DNA of 64,000 nucleotides from contig NZ_JAOYFC010000001.1 in NCBI RefSeq assembly GCF_025802015.1, positions 1,364,001 to 1,428,000 on the forward strand, written 5' to 3'. Shown in pieces: positions 35,728 to 44,388 of this stretch. This DNA is from Falsihalocynthiibacter halioticoli (GTDB lineage Bacteria > Pseudomonadota > Alphaproteobacteria > Rhodobacterales > Rhodobacteraceae). The notes under the pieces were generated by a model that did not search any database, was not told where the DNA came from, and worked only from the letters and a program-made list of their open reading frames with translations. Each line of letters starts with the position of its first letter. Position 1 is the first letter of the stretch. The translations under genes and the position numbers were made by a program.

Positions 35728-35966
35728 GACTTCAATCGGTCGCTTATCGGTAGATGGCTGATAGAGCGGAACAGCTCTTTGAGTGATACCAACGCTGCGC
35801 AAACCGAATCTTCACCAAGCTGAGTGTCGCTTTTGGATGGTATGAAAAACCTGTCCGCTTGCGGCTTCTGTTGTCGGCAATGTATTGGCGTTCTATACTA
35901 TTTTTCCAACACATCCTGGGCGGCAGAACGATATGATTGGCCGCCTACATATAGCGAGCGTATTTC

Positions 35967-36350
35967 ATGTTGCCATTTGCTCTGACTGTCTGGCGTTTTC
36001 TAAAGGCAATCTATCGGTCTTGGGAGAGTGAAAATTTCAGAGCCGGCCTCGTCGTCGCGATCCTGATCTTGATTTCCGGCACAACGTTTTATCGGATGGT
36101 CGAGGGGTGGTCTTGGACGGATAGCCTCTATTTCTCGGTAACGACCATGTCTACGGTCGGGTTTGGCGATCTTGCTCCGTCGACGACATATGGGAAAATG
36201 TTCACGGTCTTCTATATTTTCGTAGGGGTCGGGGTCTTTGTGGCCTTGTTTTCACAGTTCGCAAAGGCGCTTATTATTCAGAAACCCTCCCGAGAAGGGA
36301 AACGTATTGCCTCAAAAAGCGCTTCCAAAAAGGATAAACCGTCTGAATAG
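35967..36350 (+). CDS. Two-TM potassium channel protein
   Basis: A 127-residue membrane protein: one transmembrane helix (LVVAILILISGTTFY), a pore loop, the selectivity filter TVGFGD at residues 63-68, and a second helix (FYIFVGVGVFVALFSQF). A short lysine-rich C-terminal tail replaces the RCK domains of larger channels. It should form a tetrameric K+ channel in the inner membrane. A 6-base-pair inverted repeat (GGCGGC at 35919-35924 with GCCGCC at 35940-35945) just upstream may be structural or regulatory. Confidence 0.9.
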   Translation: MLPFALTVWRFLKAIYRSWESENFRAGLVVAILILISGTTFYRMVEGWSWTDSLYFSVTTMSTVGFGDLAPSTTYGKMFTVFYIFVGVGVFVALFSQFAKALIIQKPSREGKRIASKSASKKDKPSE

Positions 36351-36370
36351 ACCGGTAAGCTAAGGCTTGT

Positions 36371-37186
36371 TTACAAAGAAACGAGTTGTTCAAGTGTCCT
36401 GATGGTTTCTTCGGCATAGCTAGTGTCTTGTTTGTTTTCCTCGGCCCAACACACCGAGCAACAGGCATGGACAAATGCGAACTCGAGTATGCGATTGGCA
36501 TCAAGGTTGAGCGTTTCTGCGAAGTGCTTTGCAAGCTGTGTTGCGCGTTCGGAAGAGTGGACGATTGTTGGAGTATCAACAGGGTTACAGAGCGTGTTGG
36601 CAACTTCGTAAGTGCGTTCACCGAATATACCCTTGGGGTCAATCGCAAGCCAGCCGCGCTCGGAGTTTAAAATGTTCTCGTGGTGAATATCACCGTGCAG
36701 CACGCAAAGTTCTTGTTCGCTCGACAAGAGACGCCGCGCTATCCCCGCAGCGTTGTGAAAAGAAGGGGCGCAGGGTGTTCTGGCCTTGTCAAATAACTCC
36801 GTAAATTGAACTTCCAGCGTTCTTATACCGTCGGGTCTTTTCGTTTCCCGTTTGGTATGTAGTGCGCTGATTGTGTTTGAAATAATCGCAGCGGCTTCGA
36901 GATCTTGCTCCTGCTGTACCATTGCTTTCAGATGCGGTTCGGGGTCAAGCTTTTCGAGCAACATCGCCTCTCGTAAGTCTCGGATTACGCGCACTGCGCC
37001 GAGACCGTCAAAGTAATGCAGGATACGGGCGGATTGCTGCTCGTCGCTCGCAGGTTTCATGATTTTCAGAACCACGGGAATGCCCTGATATTCTGCGGTA
37101 AACACTTTACTGGAATGGGTGTCTGCAAGCGGAAGAACCTCGCTTAGCGCCCAATGCGAAACCAGCCTCTGCAAACTGTCGGTCAT
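36371..37186 (-). CDS. APH-like small-molecule kinase (hydroxyurea/streptomycin kinase family)
   Basis: A 271-residue aminoglycoside phosphotransferase-fold kinase. The phosphotransfer motif HGDIHHENIL is at residues 164-173, and the metal-binding DPKG is in LAIDPKGIFGERTYEVAN. The ATP-anchoring lysine is in PVVLKIMKP. The DPKG variant and overall pattern match the streptomycin 6-kinase/hydroxyurea phosphotransferase family, but chromosomal members often have unknown natural substrates, so resistance should not be assumed. It converges with the K+ channel gene; there is no mobile context. Confidence 0.8.
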   Translation of the reverse strand: MTDSLQRLVSHWALSEVLPLADTHSSKVFTAEYQGIPVVLKIMKPASDEQQSARILHYFDGLGAVRVIRDLREAMLLEKLDPEPHLKAMVQQEQDLEAAAIISNTISALHTKRETKRPDGIRTLEVQFTELFDKARTPCAPSFHNAAGIARRLLSSEQELCVLHGDIHHENILNSERGWLAIDPKGIFGERTYEVANTLCNPVDTPTIVHSSERATQLAKHFAETLNLDANRILEFAFVHACCSVCWAEENKQDTSYAEETIRTLEQLVSL

Positions 37187-37216
37187 ACTTTACGCGTCTC
37201 CCGAAAATTCGGATCC

Positions 37217-37354
37217 TCACACAACAGGCGGCGCGCGATCGATCCGTATGCCGAGCCACTTTTGCAGGTCTGAACCGACATGCCCAGTCTTTCTCAAACC
37301 CTTCGGCGCATTGTTAGACCACTTGTGCGGTGAGGTGGTCGTTTTTGCGGCCAT
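37217..37354 (-). CDS. Possible 45-residue basic protein downstream of DUF1513
   Basis: An ATG at 37354, thirteen bases after the DUF1513 stop, opens a frame of 45 codons encoding MAAKTTTSPHKWSNNAPKGL and a tail with GSDLQKWLGIRID. It is Lys/Arg-rich without a hydrophobic segment. Codon use is not obviously unlike neighbouring genes, but the ribosome-binding sequence is weak and I recognise no family. It would be the last gene of the iron operon, or chance. Confidence 0.25.
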   Translation of the reverse strand: MAAKTTTSPHKWSNNAPKGLRKTGHVGSDLQKWLGIRIDRAPPVV

Positions 37355-37367
37355 GCTTCTGCGAGGT

Positions 37368-38438
37368 CTAGATTGCAACCAGATGATTGTCCCATGCGCG
37401 ATTGGCCAAGGCGAGTTTTCGGGGCTTGCCATCAACCACCGAAAAGATACCGCCAAGTCCGTCTGTGCTAACAAAACCTTCGCCACTTGGTGCGACGCCG
37501 CAGATGTCGCTGCGGTTCCAGATTTTGGTACCGTGCGTCAGACCGTGCGTCAGTAACACACCGCCGCGCGGCGAGGTGATGGCAACCGAGCTTCCGTTGC
37601 CCGCAAAGCTTACGCTGCCCACATATCCACTCAATCTGTTTTGATCCGCTATGGGAAACTCTGGAAAAACTGCGGGGTTGCCCAGCGCATGCAAGCCAAG
37701 AAGCGGAACGGCTTCACCTTCTATACCTTGCCACTGCATGGCGAAGGCAACGAGCCCATCTTCACGCACATCAAGATGACGGATCGAGCATTGGTGAAGC
37801 GCGGGCTCGAGCTCTTTGCGGTCTATTTGGCTACCATCTGTTTTTAGGTAGCTCAGGTTTGGGCGCATGGTGTCGAGGTTCAATTTGTCCCGCCCATGGT
37901 CGGGATGTGTGCGGATACCGCCATTCGCCACGACGAGTGTTTCGCCATCTGGCAGAAGCTTCAGGTCGTGTGGGCCGATGCCGCCTGATGGAAAATCTCC
38001 GATGCGGCGATAGTTCTCGCGCCGCGACCAAAGACTGATGCGGCCTTCGCCGCTCTCGATATCGTTTTCGGTGCAGCAGAGTGTATCGTCGTTCAGGAAA
38101 ACGCCATGTCCATAAAAATGCCGCCCGTTTGGCGCATCAAGTTTCTGGATCAATCTGCCGTTTGTACAGTCGATGACCAAAGCATAGGTGCCTGGTCGGC
38201 GGGCAAAGGCAACAGCCTCTGGAAATCTGGGGTGTGCCGCGGCTGCATGACCACGGGCGGGAAGGGCAATGCGGAAAATGTCTTGGCCGCATTCGGACAG
38301 TCCGAAAAGCGCATAAGTGCCGTCCGGTTCGCGTGCTGCGGCCAGAAATGAAGGGTTTCCCGCGTCGGCCCAACTTAGACTTGGGGTTAGGGATGCCGCC
38401 ATGAGCCCAGCGAGGAAACCGCGTCTGTCCTTGCGCAT
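37368..38438 (-). CDS. DUF1513 periplasmic protein, iron operon
   Basis: A 356-residue protein with a Tat-type signal (MRKDRRGFLAGLMAASLTPS, cleavage near 25). The rest is a predicted beta-propeller-like DUF1513 domain with recurring strand segments such as FYGHGVFLNDD, GIGPHDLKLLPDG and IRHLDVREDG. DUF1513 genes regularly accompany imelysin and DUF1111 genes in iron-regulated operons; no enzymatic activity is established. The start is 1 base after the second imelysin stop. Tat export suggests it folds with a cofactor or in the cytoplasm before export. Confidence 0.85.
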   Translation of the reverse strand: MRKDRRGFLAGLMAASLTPSLSWADAGNPSFLAAAREPDGTYALFGLSECGQDIFRIALPARGHAAAAHPRFPEAVAFARRPGTYALVIDCTNGRLIQKLDAPNGRHFYGHGVFLNDDTLCCTENDIESGEGRISLWSRRENYRRIGDFPSGGIGPHDLKLLPDGETLVVANGGIRTHPDHGRDKLNLDTMRPNLSYLKTDGSQIDRKELEPALHQCSIRHLDVREDGLVAFAMQWQGIEGEAVPLLGLHALGNPAVFPEFPIADQNRLSGYVGSVSFAGNGSSVAITSPRGGVLLTHGLTHGTKIWNRSDICGVAPSGEGFVSTDGLGGIFSVVDGKPRKLALANRAWDNHLVAI

Positions 38439-38439
38439 G

Positions 38440-39423
38440 TTAATCTCCGTCGAGCGCGTTAAACCCTGCGCTCACACCAAGCATCGGTCCAACTTCTATG
38501 CGAACGGCTTCGCCAGTTGCCGTTACTGCTTGTTGCAGAATTTCGACTTTGAGCCGCGAGGACGGGTCTGCCACACCCGCAAAGACTGGATCATCAAGCG
38601 TTTCAGCATGCGTAATGGCGCGGTCAAATGCTGCCTGCGTTTGCGTGGCCGCGCCATCGGTCAACGCATCGTTTAGATCACGCAGCGCGATGAGTGAAAG
38701 CGTCACATTACGTAAGCTGCGGCCAGATCGCCGCGCTTCGGCGCGCGTGGGGCGCGGGCGTTCGAACGTGCCAAGCGGCCTTCCAAGGCGTTTGTCCTTG
38801 TTAAATTCAAGACCGGTTACAACAGACGTAAAGACCGCCTGTAGAGCCTCGCGTTCGGTGAAATAGGTTTCATTCCCACTTGCACCACCGGTGCGGAGTG
38901 TTTGAGCGAAATTGTCTTGCCACTCAGCGTCCAAAGTTGCAGCGAGTGTTGCGAGGTCTTGGCTAATGGCCTGAACAAGATGACAAACATAGCTGCCTTT
39001 TTCATAACCCGTATATTTTTCCTCATACAATAGCCGCTCAAGCGCAAAGAACCCGCGCGCGGCGACGGATACATTGGCGAACGTCTCGACATCCTCAACA
39101 ATCGGGTCTTCAACTGAAATCAAACGATCCAGATGCCGACCTGTTGAGTTCTTCGTGTCAGGCCAATAGGCAATTGCCGGAGCAAGGCCAAGGGTCTCGA
39201 TTGGCCCGAACGAGATGTGCGAAACACCCATCCACGCATCAAACGCCTCGTGATACGCAGGCGCGACAGCTTCTGCGCGGCAATCTGCTTGGGCCGCTAT
39301 GGCTAGTTCTTCAGTCGCGACTGTGAACGCCTCATGCGCAGGGAGGATATGCTCGTCGATGACGGCATCAATTCCCGCAGTTGCAATTGAAGGTATGAAC
39401 GCGGCCAATACCAGATATTTCAT
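38440..39423 (-). CDS. Imelysin-family lipoprotein/periplasmic protein (second copy)
   Basis: A 327-residue alpha-helical imelysin (peptidase M75-like) protein with a signal peptide of about 16 residues (IPSIATAG). Imelysins are implicated in iron uptake in the periplasm rather than proteolysis. The segment WMGVSHISFGPIETLG and ALERLLYEE fit the family; the classic GxHxxE motif seen in the upstream copy is not intact here. Its ATG overlaps the stop of the DUF1111 gene. The pairing of two divergent imelysins around a di-heme protein is the conserved arrangement of this operon type. Confidence 0.85.
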   Translation of the reverse strand: MKYLVLAAFIPSIATAGIDAVIDEHILPAHEAFTVATEELAIAAQADCRAEAVAPAYHEAFDAWMGVSHISFGPIETLGLAPAIAYWPDTKNSTGRHLDRLISVEDPIVEDVETFANVSVAARGFFALERLLYEEKYTGYEKGSYVCHLVQAISQDLATLAATLDAEWQDNFAQTLRTGGASGNETYFTEREALQAVFTSVVTGLEFNKDKRLGRPLGTFERPRPTRAEARRSGRSLRNVTLSLIALRDLNDALTDGAATQTQAAFDRAITHAETLDDPVFAGVADPSSRLKVEILQQAVTATGEAVRIEVGPMLGVSAGFNALDGD

Positions 39424-40964
39424 CAGAGGCTCTCCAGAAAACGAATGAGTGCGGCGCGATCAACCGCTAGCATGTCGACAACGCTATCACGGGCAGCTTG
39501 GGCTTCGCCACCATGCCAGAGGACCGCCTCAAGAAGGTTGCGGGCGCGGCCGTCGTGCAGAAAATAGCTGTGGCCATTGACCTGTTCGGTCAGGCCAATC
39601 CCCCAAAGCGGCGGGGTGCGCCATTCATACCCGTCCGCGCGCGCCTCGGGGCGGTGGTCGGCAAGGCCGGGGCCCATGTCGTGAAGCAAGAGATCGGAAT
39701 AGGGCCAAATGAGTTGGAAGCTCTGTTCCTGACGATCCTCAAGGCGATGGGTGACGAATTTCGGGGTGTGGCAAGAAGTGCAGCCCGCCTCATAGAACAT
39801 TTCCTTGCCGCGTAAGACTTCTGGATCATCCACATCGCGGCGCGCTGGCACGGCGAGGTTGCGCGAATAGAAGCTAACCAGTTCAAGGCTCTCGTCAGAC
39901 ACCTCAAGATTCCCGTGGTCAGCGGTGTTGCCATCAGGCGCGCTGCGACAAGTAGATTGCGCGTCGGTACAATCGCCAAAGCCAGCGGGAAACAGGCTGG
40001 TGGAGAGGCCGATATCTCCTGCAAAGGCACCAGCAGATTGTTCGCGAACGGTGGGCATACCGGCTTTAAGCCCAAAGCGGCCAAGCATCGGAACGCCGAA
40101 CTCCCGTGACATGACGATTTGCGCTCTGCCTGAAATGCCGTCTCCGTCAGCATCGTCGGGATCGGCTCCGGCCAGAATGTCTGCAGCAGGTATGGCTTCG
40201 AGTAATCCCAGCCCGATCATGGGAGGCGCAACGCGCGGGCTGAGCATGGCATCGGCATGAAGCGGGCCATAGCCCAAATCCTCGGCTGTATAAGTCGGCT
40301 CTCTCAGATAGGCAGTTTCACCGTCAGAAAGCTCAACCTCGACCTCGGTGTATTCAATGCCGAGCCGATACTCCGCGGCGTGGCCCTGTACCGCGATGTC
40401 TTGAAGCTGACCGCCATAGACAGGGTCGGGCAGGGTGGCGAGATACTCTGCGATTTCTGCTGGTGCGTCTTTGTCGGTGCCAGGAATGGAGATGCGCAGG
40501 AACATCGAAACAGAGCTATCGTTCGGCCCTTCGGGCGGGTGGCCGCGTCCGTCTTTAAGGTGGCACCGCTGACAGCTCCGCGCGTTATAGAGAGGGCCAA
40601 GGCCGTCAGACGCCAAAGTAGAGGAGGGCGATGACACCCAGAGTTTGCGGAACAGCGCGTTACCCAATTTGAAATCAAGCTCTGCGGCAAAGTCCATATT
40701 TTCCGACGACTGCGAAAAGGCATTTGCATCCTTGCGCGCGCGCGTCGTGGTGGCGCCGCCTTGGTTGCTTTCGAATTTCTCTGCCGCGCTGAAATCGGTG
40801 GTTGGCTTTGTGACGGATATGATCCGCTTTGCTTCGCTTTCCGTGCGTGGAATGACATTGAGATGAACATCGTCCATGTCCTGCGCCCCTGCAGAGATGG
40901 GTACCGTAAGCGCGAATAATCCTGCGGCCATTTTCGAAACGAAGCGAGGGGGGCGGTTGTTCAT
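39423..40964 (-). CDS. DUF1111 di-heme oxidoreductase-family protein
   Basis: A 513-residue periplasmic protein with two c-type heme sites: CQRCH at residues 131-135 and CTSCH near 395. The N-terminal 27 residues are a signal peptide (VPISAGAQ). The arrangement matches the MauG-related DUF1111 family, called thiol oxidoreductase in older annotation without evidence. In imelysin operons it probably handles redox chemistry of iron in the periplasm. The start is 76 bases after the first imelysin stop, with an intervening hairpin. Confidence 0.9.
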   Translation of the reverse strand: MNNRPPRFVSKMAAGLFALTVPISAGAQDMDDVHLNVIPRTESEAKRIISVTKPTTDFSAAEKFESNQGGATTTRARKDANAFSQSSENMDFAAELDFKLGNALFRKLWVSSPSSTLASDGLGPLYNARSCQRCHLKDGRGHPPEGPNDSSVSMFLRISIPGTDKDAPAEIAEYLATLPDPVYGGQLQDIAVQGHAAEYRLGIEYTEVEVELSDGETAYLREPTYTAEDLGYGPLHADAMLSPRVAPPMIGLGLLEAIPAADILAGADPDDADGDGISGRAQIVMSREFGVPMLGRFGLKAGMPTVREQSAGAFAGDIGLSTSLFPAGFGDCTDAQSTCRSAPDGNTADHGNLEVSDESLELVSFYSRNLAVPARRDVDDPEVLRGKEMFYEAGCTSCHTPKFVTHRLEDRQEQSFQLIWPYSDLLLHDMGPGLADHRPEARADGYEWRTPPLWGIGLTEQVNGHSYFLHDGRARNLLEAVLWHGGEAQAARDSVVDMLAVDRAALIRFLESL

Positions 40965-40988
40965 TTTTCTTGTCTTTCAAACACATGC

Positions 40989-41013
40989 GAGTGCCGCCAA
41001 TACGGCGACACTC
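40989..41013 (-). other. Intercistronic hairpin in the imelysin operon
   Basis: On the minus strand GAGTGTCGCC and GGCGGCACTC form a 10-base-pair stem (one G-U) around a GTATT loop, between the first imelysin and the DUF1111 gene. No T-run follows, so partial termination or RNA processing that lowers expression of the later genes is likelier than a full stop. Confidence 0.5.
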
Positions 41014-41040
41014 TTCTTGAGATCTTCAAAGGGGGGGCGC

Positions 41041-42300
41041 TTATTCAAACACTGCATCCGGATTGTCTAGGCTGTCGGACCCTTCGAAATCAATCGCATC
41101 AATGCCAAGTGCGGTCACAGCACGTTCGATGGATTTGGTTTGTTTCACCAAAGCATCAACCGCAGACATGATGAGTTCTTCGCCCTTTTCGTTGCCGCGC
41201 TCGAGCATCTGATCATAGGCAAACCCGCCTTCAGCGGCTTCTTTGAGTTCACCGAGTTCCGCCATGGTTGCTTCAAGATCGGCTTTAAGCGCGCTATCCA
41301 CTTCTGCATCGGCTGCGGCGACGAGTTCGGAGAGGGACGGACCAGACACAACAGAGCCGTCAACGCGGGTATAGCTGCCGAGATAGACATTCTGAACGCC
41401 CAAACCATCGTAGTAATGGCTGTTGTGTGTGTTGTCAGAGAAGCAATCGTGCTCTTCTTCTGGGTCGTTGAGCATAACACCGAGCTTCATCCGCTCACCG
41501 GCTTGCTCACCGTAGGAAAGAGACCCCATTCCGGTAAGGATTGCATCGAGGCCAGCGTTTTCATCGGACAGAACGGTTTCACGCGCCGCGCCGTTATCTT
41601 GCCACTGCGCAGCCATCCATTCGAGATCGGAGACGAGCAATTCTGTTGCCGCTTTCAGGTATTCTCCGCGGCGGTCGCAATTTCCGCCAGTACAGGCATC
41701 ACCCGTTGCGAAATCGGTTGCCGGACGCGCGCCAGCACCTGCGCCATGTCCATTAAGATCTTGGCCCCAAAGAAGGAATTCAATGGCGTGGTAGCCTGTT
41801 GCCACATTGGATTCGACCTCATCCGCTTCGTGAAGCGTTTCGGCAAGAAGCTCCGGTGTGATGTTGGTTGCGTCGATTTCGGTGCCGGAGAGCGAGAATG
41901 TCTCGTTCGCGATCACGTTCAGCGCCGCATATTCATTCTCGTCGGTTGCGCCGCCATATGATGAGTCCACATAGTCGATCAGACCTTCGTCTAGCGGCCA
42001 TGCGTTTACCTTACCTTCCCAGTCGTCAACGATCGCGTTGCCAAAGCGGAAAACCTCGGTTTGTTGATAGGGCGCGCGCGCGGTGATCCACGATTCTTTG
42101 GCTGCAGCAAGAGTCTCGTCGCTTGGGTCAGCAACAAGCGCGTCAACGGCAGCTTGCAATGCCTTTGCCGTCACGAGGCTGTCTTCGTATCCCGCAGCGG
42201 CGATGTCGGCATAGGTGTTCAGTACGGCGGCTTTGTCAGCGAAGGCTGGGAGTGGGGCCAGTAGAGTGGTGGCCAATGCGGTTGCGGAAAGGAGTTTCAT
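41041..42300 (-). CDS. Imelysin-family iron-regulated protein (first copy)
   Basis: A 419-residue imelysin with a signal peptide (residues 1-22, ending PLPAFADK), so it acts in the periplasm or on the outer membrane. The GxHxxE-type motif is GYHAIEFLLWG near residue 165. Like IrpA/IcmP proteins, it is probably iron-regulated and takes part in iron acquisition; a peptidase activity was proposed for the family but is doubtful. The frame runs back to 42336, but the signal peptide starts at the ATG at 42300 with AGGAC upstream. It is the first gene of the imelysin-DUF1111-imelysin-DUF1513 operon. Confidence 0.9.
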   Translation of the reverse strand: MKLLSATALATTLLAPLPAFADKAAVLNTYADIAAAGYEDSLVTAKALQAAVDALVADPSDETLAAAKESWITARAPYQQTEVFRFGNAIVDDWEGKVNAWPLDEGLIDYVDSSYGGATDENEYAALNVIANETFSLSGTEIDATNITPELLAETLHEADEVESNVATGYHAIEFLLWGQDLNGHGAGAGARPATDFATGDACTGGNCDRRGEYLKAATELLVSDLEWMAAQWQDNGAARETVLSDENAGLDAILTGMGSLSYGEQAGERMKLGVMLNDPEEEHDCFSDNTHNSHYYDGLGVQNVYLGSYTRVDGSVVSGPSLSELVAAADAEVDSALKADLEATMAELGELKEAAEGGFAYDQMLERGNEKGEELIMSAVDALVKQTKSIERAVTALGIDAIDFEGSDSLDNPDAVFE

Positions 42301-42331
42301 AAATGTGTCCTGTGTTACGTCGCGAGTTTCC

Positions 42332-42344
42332 GACAAAAATTGTC
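42332..42344. promoter_or_regulatory. Palindromic operator candidate before the imelysin operon
   Basis: GACAAAAATTGTC is a perfect 13-base inverted repeat 31 bases upstream of the imelysin ATG. On the minus strand a TTGACA at 42379-42374 could be the -35 element, placing the palindrome near the transcription start, where a repressor would block it. The -10 element is poor. An iron-responsive regulator (RirA, Irr or Fur/Mur type) is an inference from gene content; the sequence is not a match I can assign to one of them. Confidence 0.4.
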
Positions 42345-42673
42345 AGGAGTTAACTGAAGCACAGGATGGTTTTTGTCAATTCCGATTTTTTTAATCGGAT
42401 AAATTTGGTAGGAGTTAAAATGACCCTAGAAATTGTTGAGTACTGTATCGATCGATCAGTGTGTATTGGGGCAGTGAAGCTGGCGAAGCCACTGATGCAC
42501 GACTTTACTGCATTCCAAACATTTGAATAAAAAGAGGGTATTATTCGGATGTTTCCTGTGAACTCCGGCTAGACAAAACCTGGCTAAGACAAGCTTCTTG
42601 TGGTTCTGATTTAACTGTTGTCATTCCGCATGTGTGCAAGTTAAGTTGTTGACAAATATAGAGGAATTTTCTT
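42345..42673. other. A/T-rich intergenic region with inverted repeat and a 36-codon frame
   Basis: The region holds a second perfect inverted repeat, CCGATT-TTTTT-AATCGG (42382-42398). It also has an ATG at 42420 after GGTAGGAG, opening 36 codons (to 42530) whose product I do not recognise. The stretch is plainly richer in A/T than the flanking operons and may be the left edge of an acquired segment. The promoter of the esterase at 42674 should lie in its last 150 bases. Confidence 0.3.
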
Positions 42674-43480
42674 GTGCTTGGCACCTTAAATAAAACAGAG
42701 CTAGAGTATTGCACAATTTACAACGATGTTCCTTATGTTTGCGCCAGCCTTGGCGATAAGGAGATCACGCTCCATAGTACAATTTATTTGCCAAAGGAAT
42801 GTAAGCTGAAGCCACCGCTTTTTGTCTGGTTTCATGGTGGAGCATTTAAATTCGGCAGTCACAATCAAAAGATGGCAAAACGATTGGGTCGCAGGCTTTC
42901 ACAAAAAGGTATTGCGGTCGCGTCTGTGCAGTACCGCTTGCATGGTAAAGCCGAAGATGTGTCAGATAAGATTGCTAGTCAAATTGATGAGTACCAAAAC
43001 AATAGAGAAAACTTGATACGGCCTGGATTGTGCGAATTTAGGTCCATTGTCGCCATGGAGGATGGTGTAAGCTTCTTGGGTTGGGCGTCAGATGTTGCGG
43101 ATCGTTTCGGCTGGTCAGAAAAACGTGTTATTGGAGGATCATCGGCCGGGGGAATAACAGCGTGTAACATTGCTTTTGGGGCCAGGCAGCTCGGTTTGAA
43201 TGCTCCTTTTATCCATGGAGTTTTCTCTTGTTCTGGGGGCTATAGTTACCCAAGATATGTTGATCCATCCGATAATTTTTCTGTTCTGGCACTTCATAAC
43301 CCTAACGAAACCCGTGTTTCGGTAGACGGCGTGAGGATGCTCAAAAAGAAACTCGGTGGAAAAATGGAACTACTTGAATCAGAAGCGCATATTCATGGGC
43401 ATTGCGAGCTATCACCTGGGGAACCCAAATGGCAAACGTATGAACGAATTGAGCGTTTCGTGAATAAATGTGTGAATTGA
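42674..43480 (+). CDS. Alpha/beta hydrolase (HSL-like esterase)
   Basis: A 268-residue esterase/lipase-like protein. FVWFHGGAFKFGSH near residue 55 is the HGG oxyanion motif of the hormone-sensitive-lipase group, GGSSAGGITAC near 155 carries the nucleophile, and an Asp/His pair is plausible from FSVLALHNPNE and EAHIHGHCEL. It starts at GTG 42674 with GAGGA eight bases upstream. The gene is A/T-richer than its neighbours and codon use differs (many AAA, ATT and TTT), which suggests acquisition. The glycosyltransferase next to it is convergent. The substrate is unknown; deacetylation of a polysaccharide is one possibility given that neighbour. Confidence 0.75.
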   Translation: MLGTLNKTELEYCTIYNDVPYVCASLGDKEITLHSTIYLPKECKLKPPLFVWFHGGAFKFGSHNQKMAKRLGRRLSQKGIAVASVQYRLHGKAEDVSDKIASQIDEYQNNRENLIRPGLCEFRSIVAMEDGVSFLGWASDVADRFGWSEKRVIGGSSAGGITACNIAFGARQLGLNAPFIHGVFSCSGGYSYPRYVDPSDNFSVLALHNPNETRVSVDGVRMLKKKLGGKMELLESEAHIHGHCELSPGEPKWQTYERIERFVNKCVN

Positions 43481-43575
43481 CTCGCATAGTTCTTGAATGG
43501 TCTCAATCGAAGCTGCGAACGAATTTTGTTTTGGTTTGCGTGTGCATCAATTGAGTTAATGATTGGTTCAGCCCT

Positions 43576-44388
43576 TCATAAGCCATCATGCTGAACGCCA
43601 TTTTTTTCGGCAAGTTCAAATAAAATGGAATCCTTCGGAGGTATACTCAAAAATCTATTTTTAAGGCGTTCACGCACGCGGCGGCCATAAAAATGAATGG
43701 AGACGGTATCGTCTTGCACCAATTTCCATGTTTTCCAAGCGGCTCGAAAATAAATGCGCCTATCTTCAAATGGAACAGGGTAAAGGACGTGGGGGGCAAG
43801 TGCATGATGGAATTCATCATTCTTTTTGAGATAGTATGTAAGCGCTTTGGGCCCCCAAGCGCCCCAAGGCATTTCAGAAACATGCATTGGATCACCGGCA
43901 GAACTTCGGATTTTCATCTCGGCAATATGTTTGGGCATCATCCAAGAAGGAATCGCGTATTCGTCCTCACAGAAATCGATAAGATTTCTTAGAGTTTGAG
44001 ATTCTGCAGGAAGGGCCATTACGCCATTCGCGACGATTTTTTCATTCTCACGACCAAAGAAATATCCGTCCTTCGGTACAAATGGTCTTAAGCAGTATGC
44101 ATCGGTATCAGACCAGACAATACCGTCGTTCTTAGCAAGTAAATGATACCTAAACTTATCAGCATAAATAGCAGGACTGCCAGTTCGGCCATGACGTACG
44201 ATTTGCTTTGGTTCTTGTAAAATATCACTTGCAGACGCGAGTTCGACACCTTGCGGTACGCCACCGATGTCATTGTATGAAAATATTACGACTGGATGAC
44301 CAATTTTTACAAACGATGTGACGCACAACCTCTCTATGAAACCGAGGGGTGGCCCATCCCAAAACATGCCAATTGTAGGAAGACTCAT
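43576..44388 (-). CDS. Glycosyltransferase with DxD motif (GT32-like)
   Basis: A 270-residue protein beginning PTIGMFWDGPPLGFIERL and containing ADKFRYHLL followed by GIVWSDTDAYCLRPF near residue 95, the DxD-type nucleotide-sugar/metal motif of retaining glycosyltransferases related to mannosyl- and alpha-1,4-galactosyltransferases. There is no signal peptide or membrane segment. It probably adds a sugar to a surface polysaccharide or lipid; no other polysaccharide genes are nearby. Like the convergent esterase it is A/T-rich. Its start lies 117 bases from the 3' end of tRNA-Ser, a common insertion point for islands. Confidence 0.7.
   Translation of the reverse strand: MSLPTIGMFWDGPPLGFIERLCVTSFVKIGHPVVIFSYNDIGGVPQGVELASASDILQEPKQIVRHGRTGSPAIYADKFRYHLLAKNDGIVWSDTDAYCLRPFVPKDGYFFGRENEKIVANGVMALPAESQTLRNLIDFCEDEYAIPSWMMPKHIAEMKIRSSAGDPMHVSEMPWGAWGPKALTYYLKKNDEFHHALAPHVLYPVPFEDRRIYFRAAWKTWKLVQDDTVSIHFYGRRVRERLKNRFLSIPPKDSILFELAEKNGVQHDGL

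Noticed and set aside
36371..37186. Acquired antibiotic-resistance gene
   Set aside because: The APH fold is present, but G+C, codon use and neighbours are chromosomal and there is no mobile context. A housekeeping kinase of unknown substrate is more likely.
25188..41013. Dispersed hairpin family with GTATT loop (25188-25212 and 40989-41013)
   Set aside because: The two share only the loop and one G-U pair; the stems are unrelated in sequence, so coincidence is the simpler explanation.
42420..42530. 36-codon frame with a good ribosome-binding site as a separate gene
   Set aside because: It has no recognisable family, lies in A/T-rich sequence where short frames arise by chance, and is kept only as a note within the intergenic entry.
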